64,000 bases of DNA from Haliclona indistincta (taxonomy: Eukaryota > Porifera > Demospongiae > Haplosclerida > Chalinidae), in contig OZ024787.1 in NCBI GenBank assembly GCA_964017065.1, forward strand, positions 11,451,764 through 11,515,763, given 5' to 3'. Under the pieces are notes generated by a model. It was not told the origin of the DNA. It saw nothing but the letters and a program-made list of their open reading frames with translations, and did no database searches. A program made the position numbers and the translations under genes. This document shows positions 58,301-64,000 of the stretch, one piece after another (position 1 is the stretch's first letter; each line of letters opens with the position of its first letter).

Positions 58301-61300
58301 AGACACTCCATCCTCTACACAGCAGAGGTGGGTCCGCTCTTCACCAACGTCAATCACACACGACGTGCTCAGGCCTGCCCCATATGTAGCACAAACTGAT
58401 TCCTATAATTAGAAAATAATTTTGTAGTTAAATTAAGTGAATGTGAGTGTTGATACGTAATTCATTTAGAATGTATGTGGTGCTTGTGTCATACAGGTCA
58501 GAATATCTTGGTATAGGTTAGAGACCAAGGTCAGGGATCTATAGCGCGTAGATCCCGTTGGCCGAGGTCTCTAATTGGCTTAGAGTATAGCAACCGTTGC
58601 TATCCAACATGGAATTTCGACACTGCACAAATGTTTTGTGAAGAACATAGCCATACTTCAGCAATGAGAAAACACGGGCGAGTTTAGCTAGAGTACGTCA
58701 CTAAATGGGTTTCAGCATCTTGTTACAGCTTGCTGGTACTCTGTAGCCATCGCTTTAGTGTCTGCTAATGGGTTTGCAACAAGAAGTGAACTCACTAACG
58801 CTCACATGTGTACAAGCCTCACATCATTAGTGTTCTTGTAATAACAATGTTATGGCTTGTTATGAACGTACTTTCACTAAGCAAACTGTAGTCTATATGT
58901 TTCAAGGATGGTTTCCATCCTAGAGTCTACAGCAAATAGAGCTTTTTCTCTAATAAATCTGATTGGTTGAGTTATACTCTAATATAAATTAGTACATAAT
59001 TATTAACCTGTTGAATCAGTGCAGCCTCAAATCCCAGTCTGCTCAACAGTAGGTTCATGTAGTCTCTGAGCAGTAGTCTATCAATCACATCCGGCACTAG
59101 GAGAATAGCTCTGTAGAACTGCATAACAAACAAATAAGTTGCGGAAACGCTTAATAAACACACAAGCCTTTCTAAAGCTCACACAATTTTTAAAGTCTGA
59201 GACTGACTTAGCCTCGTCCTAACACTGACTTTAACAATAATTTGTCACATGTACAGGAATACCATAATTTTTTTCGAAGGAATAACAATTTTAACACATA
59301 ATATTGTCATAATTATTAACTATCCATACAAATCTGCTGTAGCCCTATACACATACTTTGAAGTCTCTTCGAGGGATGTCGAGGCACTCCTCAATAGCTC
59401 GAGCCCACAGGTCCTCCAGCTGGTTGAGGACACACGTACGAGAGATGGTTGGTGACACGTTTAACTTGGCTCTTCTGAGGGGCTTGTACAACTGATAGGG
59501 AGCACCAGCTGGTAGATGAAGAGCCTGAGACAAATACAGAGGGTTAATAATTCACAGACATTATTTGCAATATTATGGCTTGCATTGCTCAATAAAAATT
59601 TAATTTTATCAATTTTTAGAACAACACAAACGAGGATTAAGGGTGCAGACCCTAACAACCATTAACTTATTCAGGAATGTACAAGTTGGACATTATTACA
59701 CACCACAAATGATATTCACTGTTTATACAAGCATATGGACAATACAAATACAGTAGCAAGATAGGGAACAATACATTCCTCAATAAAACTCTGTCTGTGG
59801 CCTTCAGAATAGACCCAAACTTGGATATATGACTATTACCGACCAGATAAAGACCGTAACGTAGAGTTTTTTTTAAATAAACACACTCTGAGTAGGAAAA
59901 CCACGAGGTAAGCAGCTCATAATCGCACTTTCAAGCACAATACACGAAAAAGCTCTACGTTACTGCCTTCGCCTTGTTGAAGTACGTATATATCCCAAAT
60001 CTGAAGTTCCACTGCCAGAGTGAACGAAAGTTTTAATAGCCTAAGCGTTGTATCTAGCCGCGCCCGTCACGTTTCCGTCTGGCACTTTCAGTGCAATGTG
60101 TACAGCCTTCGCCAGTCTTGTAGCATAGGTCTTTGGTTTCTTGGAATATCAGCAGTAGTTTCTGAGATACAGTCCCCTAGCAACCAGCCAAAAATACATG
60201 CGTGGGCGTGACACTGCACCCTTAATACACATAATAATTATTAGAGTATAGTCTAGTGATATTGACCAATGAGATTGACTACAGCTTGGACTCTAAATAG
60301 CTTAGTATCCAAACCGCGCACTTAGTATCCAAGCCGCGCTACTTAGAAGCCAAGCTGTGCACGCAGGAAATAATCACTCAATGTACAGGAAATAGCATGA
60401 TAAACACGTGAGATAATAATAAAGAACATGTGTGTGCGCTGGGCATGATGGTTATCTATGGGTCTAGTCGCTGTCTGAGTCGTCTATCACTAGAGGTCTC
60501 CTCTTCTTTAAACACGGAGTAGCAGAAGGAGCAGCATGAAAGTGTACAGTACATTGGTTAAATGTCTGAGCTGAGCCTGATAGTGATGCTGCTGAGAGTT
60601 TTGGGAGGGACGGAAGAGACGGGCTTGCAGAAACCACTTCGCGAGACTGTTCGCTTTGGCTGTTCTGTCTATTCAAAATGTCAGATAAGACATTTCGCTG
60701 TTTTTCACCTGTTCTTTTGTACGATCGAACTCCTTCGACGCTTCGATGACCAGTCCGTTCCATCACTAGCTGCTCATCCACTCCTGCTTGATACAGACGA
60801 CTTGTGGCAGTAGCTCTGAGAGAATGATTCGTTTTGTAACCCTCGACTCCCGCAGTTTTGAACAAGCGACGTACTGTTGAATCAAGGTTAGAGTGACCTA
60901 GAGGGAGCTTTGAGTACCAACAGGTAGCTGTAGGAGATTTCAGTGGTTGCAAGTAGAAACACTCGGGTGGAACATCAGTTGGACAGAGCTGCAAGTACTT
61001 CTTGAAAAGACGCACAAGGCATCGTTCTGGGTTCTCCTGGTTGGCATGGTGGATCACTGTTTTAGATGTAATTTTCCTACTTTTGAGACCACCTGGATGG
61101 TTTTTGGAGATATCCTCGGTGTATTTGAGGAAAGGACGCTCAGATGGTCGTTCAACGAGTTGAATTTGGCATGGGTGCATTCTTAGTTGCTTGTGCTCTT
61201 TTCCTCCTCTAAGGGCAAAGTATAGACCATTATAAAAAATGACTGTATCTAAGAGAGCTTTGGGGGAATGGTCTCCGAGCAGTTTTTTCTCCCATAGTAG

Positions 61301-63494
61301 ATCTTCTTCCTCTGGAGTGATTATTTCAGCTTGTCTTCTTTTAGAGCCGACACCTTGAGCTTGTAGCCTTTTCATTTCGGCATCCAACGTTGACTTAAAG
61401 TTAGCAAACTTTTCATCTTTGAAGAAGTCAATTTCTGGCTTTCCGTTCCATCGCAGATGACGCATGATTCCTAGGCAATGGTGTAGAAGAGTGTTCGGTG
61501 GATATAAATCACCATTCTTTTTTCTAACTTCCAAAACAAATCTTGTCAGCCAGTAATCCAATTCCTCTTTGGTTTGCTCCTCCAGTGGGGGAATGTTGTC
61601 ATTATTTGTTTGTTGTCTGTAGATTTTCCACTCATCCCATAGTCTAACACAGTACTGTGTATCTTGCAATGTTCTCTTTGGTATACTTGAATGTCTAGCT
61701 TGAGTTATTTGAAGGTCGGTTTTTGGCGGTGCGAAGCGAGGTGGGGTGGAGCTGGTAGAGGGCGTAGGAAGTGGAGGCGGAGCTGAGTTGGGTGGTGCTT
61801 GCTGTTCGCTGCTCTCATACGCTTTGATGGCGTTCAGCAACAAAGCGTCTATCTCGGATTCAAAGTCAACGTCCTCTTGAACGAACTTTAAAAGCTGGTC
61901 GCTCAAAAATCGTTCAGACATAGTTGCAAAGCTGTTGACTGAGTGCGTTTGTTCTGGTATTGTACTTAGATACTGTTCGTTGAACCAATAGAAATCGGCG
62001 AATAGCTAATGCATGGCTTGGTTACCGTTGCTATACTCTAAAATAGTTAGACGCCTCGGCCAATGGGATCTACGCGGTTTAGAAACCTCGGCCGGGTTAT
62101 GTAACGACCTCGCTACGCTCGGTCGTCACAACAAACCCGCCTCGGTTTCTAAACAGCGTAGATCCCATGGCCTCGTCGTCTAACTTATATTTAGAAATTG
62201 ATTAGAAACAATAACTTATTGTTTCACCGAATAAGTTATTGGGTTTAAAAGAACTTGTACATTCTACAGCTATAATGTTTTTTTTTGATGTTTGAAGCAC
62301 AACTGTAAGTTACCCAGTATTCTATAGTTGAACTATAATCATTGAAAGTGATGCCTTTTTTAAATTAATAATAATAATTATTGTTTTACCTCATTCCCAA
62401 TCACAAATTGAGGGTCAGTGCTGATGTCCGCCCACTGAAACAATGAAGGAACCTCATCGTCTTCACAGCAAGGTTCACGCTGTGACTGAGCATTGAGTGC
62501 TGCATACTGCACATAGGAACATAAAAAATTTATTTAATAAAACTTTCCTTTTATTTCTTATATTATATGGTCAAGTGAAACAAGAAACAAATGTAATGAG
62601 AAAATTTTTTTTAATAACTAAAAATTTTTTTTAATATTAAAAAATAAAATTAATAGTTCTCTATATTTATTACCTGGTCAATGTCACTCTCTGCATCCAT
62701 CACTCCATTGCCTGCTCTAGCCTCCACCACGCTGTCCCTAATGGCTTCCAGTCCACTCTCCCTCTGGCTTACCAACTCAGCCTAACAGAAACACAGGAGG
62801 AGAGTATTGGATCTGGTACAACATGACTAGCTGCAACGTGACTGACGCATTTTGTAAAAAGCACTGCAAAGTAGTCCAGAGTCTAAGTCAAATCTGTTCA
62901 TAAACTGCTATATAGTGGAACCCTCATCCATCTATAATGGACACATACTGAATCCCAAATATAACCCACATAATGTGACCAGAGGACAAGCTCTCGATAT
63001 TTAATTTTTATTAGTCTAAATGGTATCTGCTTTAAAGAGCTAGGTTAATTCCACTGCATTTGAACACATTCTTACAGTCAATTCATTGTTGCATCTAAGT
63101 GACAGTCCAATGTCTAATGCTGAAGTGGGTGTGGTCGTTTGTTCTTGAGACCACGCCCCTTCCCTCCTGTACGCGATGAGGTGAGGGACAGTATTGGGAG
63201 ACAGTTGAGTAGAGAGACCAAGCCGGAGGGTGCTTGAGCCGGGATGGAGGATGATAACACCTGGTGTCTCGTTAGTAGTGGAGTCATGGTCTTGATCGAA
63301 TGGCTGAGAGGGAGGGAGGGAGGGAGGGAGGGAGGGAGGGAGGGAGGGAGGGAGGGAGGGAGGGAGGGAGGGAAAGAGAGTGAGTGATAGATGGAAACAC
63401 GTACACGTTCCGACTGGTCGTCAGCTATGGAAGGTTGATTGTGTTCTACTATAGATGGGGTCGCCGAGTGTGCTTTGGCGTCTTTTCGAGGCAT
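52309..63494 (-). CDS. ACTR8: Actin-related protein 8 (ARP8), exons 1-13, unit 2
   Basis: Exons on the minus strand: 63494-63405, 63303-63076, 62781-62674, 62506-62390, 59524-59357, 59118-59008, 58402-58287, 58235-58175, 57736-57644, 57587-57483, 57431-57312, 56649-56499, 52472-52309. All thirteen have exactly the lengths and phases of unit 1, with a few substitutions (for example LLSRLGF for MLSRLGF, and changes in the exon 2 loop). With 43504-43361 it also gives 591 aa. Intron 4 is enlarged by a MITE and the Crypton-like element, intron 12 by a ~500-bp tandem repeat. Conservation of every splice site suggests that both copies are functional, or allelic. INO80 subunit by homology. Confidence 0.92.
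52985..55550. repeat. Tandem repeat of about 500 bp, five units, in ACTR8 intron 12
   Basis: Units begin near 53010, 53490, 53998, 54505 and 55118 (GCTAAAGCCAACCTG word). Each contains GTGACCGTGAACAC, ATGTCTACGCACCCCCAGAG, GAGGTCCAAGA and an end with GAACGAATGAATGA. Spacing is 480-510 bp, except the last step (613), which contains two CG-rich palindromes. Unit 1 lacks it (35218-35639 is ordinary intron). The short frames repeated in each unit are not convincing genes. Probably an amplified mobile-element fragment. Confidence 0.8.
54953..55022. repeat. Pair of CG-rich palindromes
   Basis: Two 25-bp palindrome-like words (AACCCTCGCGC...GCCGAGGGTT) at 54953-54977 and 54998-55022. Further copies are at 56352-56378 and 56419-56443, with a diverged one at 56300-56328. 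Confidence 0.7.
55651..56061 (-). pseudogene. Open frame in intron 12, possible mobile-element protein fragment
   Basis: 136-codon frame with a Cys-poor first half and the segment RLASETPEQRQIRLQSMSAR. A repeated RLxxETPEQRxxRL motif is something I associate with Helitron/PIF1-type and related mobile-element proteins in invertebrates. That recollection was not checked. The frame has no helicase or Rep motif, and it sits among repeats absent from unit 1. Likely a fragment. Confidence 0.3.
56690..57205 (-). repeat. 58-bp minisatellite in ACTR8 intron 11, unit 2
   Basis: About nine units, more regular than in unit 1, each with GAGGGTCACTGGTAGAGCCA and GGACACCTGTGCACTAAGCA. Confidence 0.88.
58505..58995. 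mobile_element. Probable non-autonomous Crypton relative, unit 2
   Basis: Counterpart of 38338-38860 at the same intron position (intron 6), with GGTTAGAGACC, GGATCTATAGCGCG / CGTAGATCCC and the end TATACTCTAATATAAATTAG. Internal deletions differ from the unit 1 copy. Confidence 0.5.
59641..60221. mobile_element. MITE with GGGTGCAG ends and TTAA flanks
   Basis: 581 bp, ends GGGTGCAG and CTGCACCC, with TTAA at 59637-59640 and 60222-60225. Unit 1 has the empty site near 39696-39706 (GGATCAATACAC). TTAA could be a 4-bp piggyBac-type duplication, or TAA of a Harbinger type plus one matching base. Confidence 0.7.
60226..62195 (-). mobile_element. Crypton-like tyrosine-recombinase element
   Basis: About 1.97 kb inserted in ACTR8 intron 4 of unit 2, next to the TTAA MITE and absent from unit 1 (39700-39725). 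It contains one recombinase gene. The right end has a CG-rich hairpin region (62055-62180; GGGATCTACGCGG and its inverse CGTAGATCCC). No long terminal inverted repeats at the outer ends, as in Cryptons. Exact borders are uncertain by about 15 bp. Confidence 0.7.
60464..61921 (-). CDS. Tyrosine recombinase of Crypton / KIAA1958-ZMYM (DUF3504) type
   Basis: Single-exon 485-aa protein, ATG at 61921. An acidic N-terminus and a Pro-rich stretch (residues 40-70) precede an alpha-helical, SAM-like core-binding region (about 80-210; QYCVRLWDEWKIYR, LDYWLTRFVLEVRKKNG). The catalytic domain shows the family residues: Arg in FALRGGKE near 239, His-x-x-Arg in NHSLRATA at 366-369, His in RTGHRS near 392 and Tyr in VRSYKRT near 401. 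It would cut and rejoin DNA through the Tyr. The closest relatives by pattern are Crypton transposases and the domesticated KIAA1958/QRICH1/ZMYM proteins. The frame is uninterrupted, so the element may be recent. Confidence 0.85.
   Translation of the reverse strand: MSERFLSDQLLKFVQEDVDFESEIDALLLNAIKAYESSEQQAPPNSAPPPLPTPSTSSTPPRFAPPKTDLQITQARHSSIPKRTLQDTQYCVRLWDEWKIYRQQTNNDNIPPLEEQTKEELDYWLTRFVLEVRKKNGDLYPPNTLLHHCLGIMRHLRWNGKPEIDFFKDEKFANFKSTLDAEMKRLQAQGVGSKRRQAEIITPEEEDLLWEKKLLGDHSPKALLDTVIFYNGLYFALRGGKEHKQLRMHPCQIQLVERPSERPFLKYTEDISKNHPGGLKSRKITSKTVIHHANQENPERCLVRLFKKYLQLCPTDVPPECFYLQPLKSPTATCWYSKLPLGHSNLDSTVRRLFKTAGVEGYKTNHSLRATATSRLYQAGVDEQLVMERTGHRSVEGVRSYKRTGEKQRNVLSDILNRQNSQSEQSREVVSASPSLPSLPKLSAASLSGSAQTFNQCTVHFHAAPSATPCLKKRRPLVIDDSDSD
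62196..62389. other. Rest of ACTR8 intron 4, unit 2
   Basis: Matches 39716-39893 of unit 1, including a small hairpin around the AATAAGTTATT word (perfect in unit 1 at 39747-39773, degraded here). No gene. Confidence 0.4.
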
Positions 63495-63669
63495 CTTCTT
63501 ACAGCTGTACACCGAGCGACACCGAGTCACAAGTTCAATTCACAACACGCTGTTGGGCGTGTCACTACATTAACCCCTGCTCAGAGCTCAACTAATATGC
63601 TCAGCCCCGCCTTCTTTGAGGCGATCACTGGGTTGCTGTCGATTCATCAGTAATCATAGCTGTTCTACC

Positions 63670-63893
63670 ATGTCCGGTAAGAAGAGACGTACGTGTAATC
63701 TAAACTTTTCATTCCATTAGAGACCAGACCTCTTCTTGTCGGAACCAACGGCAACGTAAGCATCTTTTGAACTCACTTCATGATCAGCATGCACTATAAA
63801 GTTGCTGCAAGATTGTCTTGGTCATTTTTGTGCATTTATCTCTCTGTCAGGTCAACAGCCAGTATGGGAACTCTCCAAATCCATCTTTGCCAG
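63670..63893 (+). CDS. Gene X, first three exons, copy C (runs off the window)
   Basis: Exons 63670-63676, 63721-63755 and 63851-63893 encode MSETRPLLVGTNGN, then VNSQYGNSPNPSLP, matching copy B. Exon 4 should lie beyond 64000. Whether CCZ1 exons follow there, as after copies A and B, would show if a third repeat unit exists. Confidence 0.55.
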
Positions 63894-64000
63894 GTACATC
63901 AGTCCAGACTGTGTCCTTATCTCAGGGGTTGCTCGTTGTTATGCTTACAGAGTATTAATTTGAGACCATATAAATTCTTATTTTAAGGTGTCCTCATTTC

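Overview
The window is eukaryotic, and most likely from an early-branching animal such as a demosponge. That assignment is an inference from three things: compact genes with many 45-100 bp GT/AG introns, animal orthologues (EIF3L, ACTR8/ARP8, CCZ1, a DDX5/17-type helicase), and an expanded family of ankyrin-Roc-COR-Death proteins of a kind known mainly from sponges and cnidarians. Gene models below were built by eye from splice signals, reading-frame phase and remembered family features. No search was run.

Layout. 1-2039: a DEAD-box helicase (minus) and EIF3L (plus) start head to head about 170 bp apart. EIF3L is cut by a run of exactly 200 N at 2040-2239. 2240-41862 and 41916-64000: two copies of one large unit. 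Each unit runs in the order CCZ1 3' exons (plus), ACTR8 last exon (minus), ankyrin-Roc-COR-Death genes (plus), ACTR8 exons 13 to 1 (minus), then the first exons of an unidentified gene X (plus). The X-to-CCZ1 junction occurs in the same form at 3328/3382 and 41862/41916. A third ACTR8 exon 1 plus gene X start lies just after the N gap. The arrangement is either a genuine tandem amplification of about 38.5 kb or haplotype copies laid end to end by the assembler.

Main biology. In both units the ankyrin genes lie between ACTR8 exons 13 and 14, on the opposite strand. The two exons are phase-compatible, so the simplest reading is a nested gene cluster in the last ACTR8 intron (about 29.8 kb in unit 1, 8.8 kb in unit 2). 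Four family members have open frames (6485-10919, 25789-29169, 30726-34272, 48088-51704). One is split by a 2-kb foldback-like element (17454-23001), one is a pseudogene (13806-17089), and several relics remain. Intact proteins are about 1090-1440 aa: a conserved N-terminus, 8-17 ankyrin repeats, a Roc-like GTPase (GxSGAGKT, DFAGQQ, GSHAD), a COR-like region, a linker with 0-10 copies of an 8-residue repeat, and a C-terminal Death domain. This resembles DAPK1 without its kinase and looks like a sensor-switch-adaptor protein. A role in innate immunity or cell death is inference only.

Mobile DNA is dense: a Crypton-like tyrosine-recombinase element (about 60226-62195) with its catalytic residues, probable non-autonomous relatives, three foldback-type elements with large inverted arms, many MITEs with readable target-site duplications, and several micro- and minisatellites. 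Comparing the duplicated units gives empty sites for many of these insertions.
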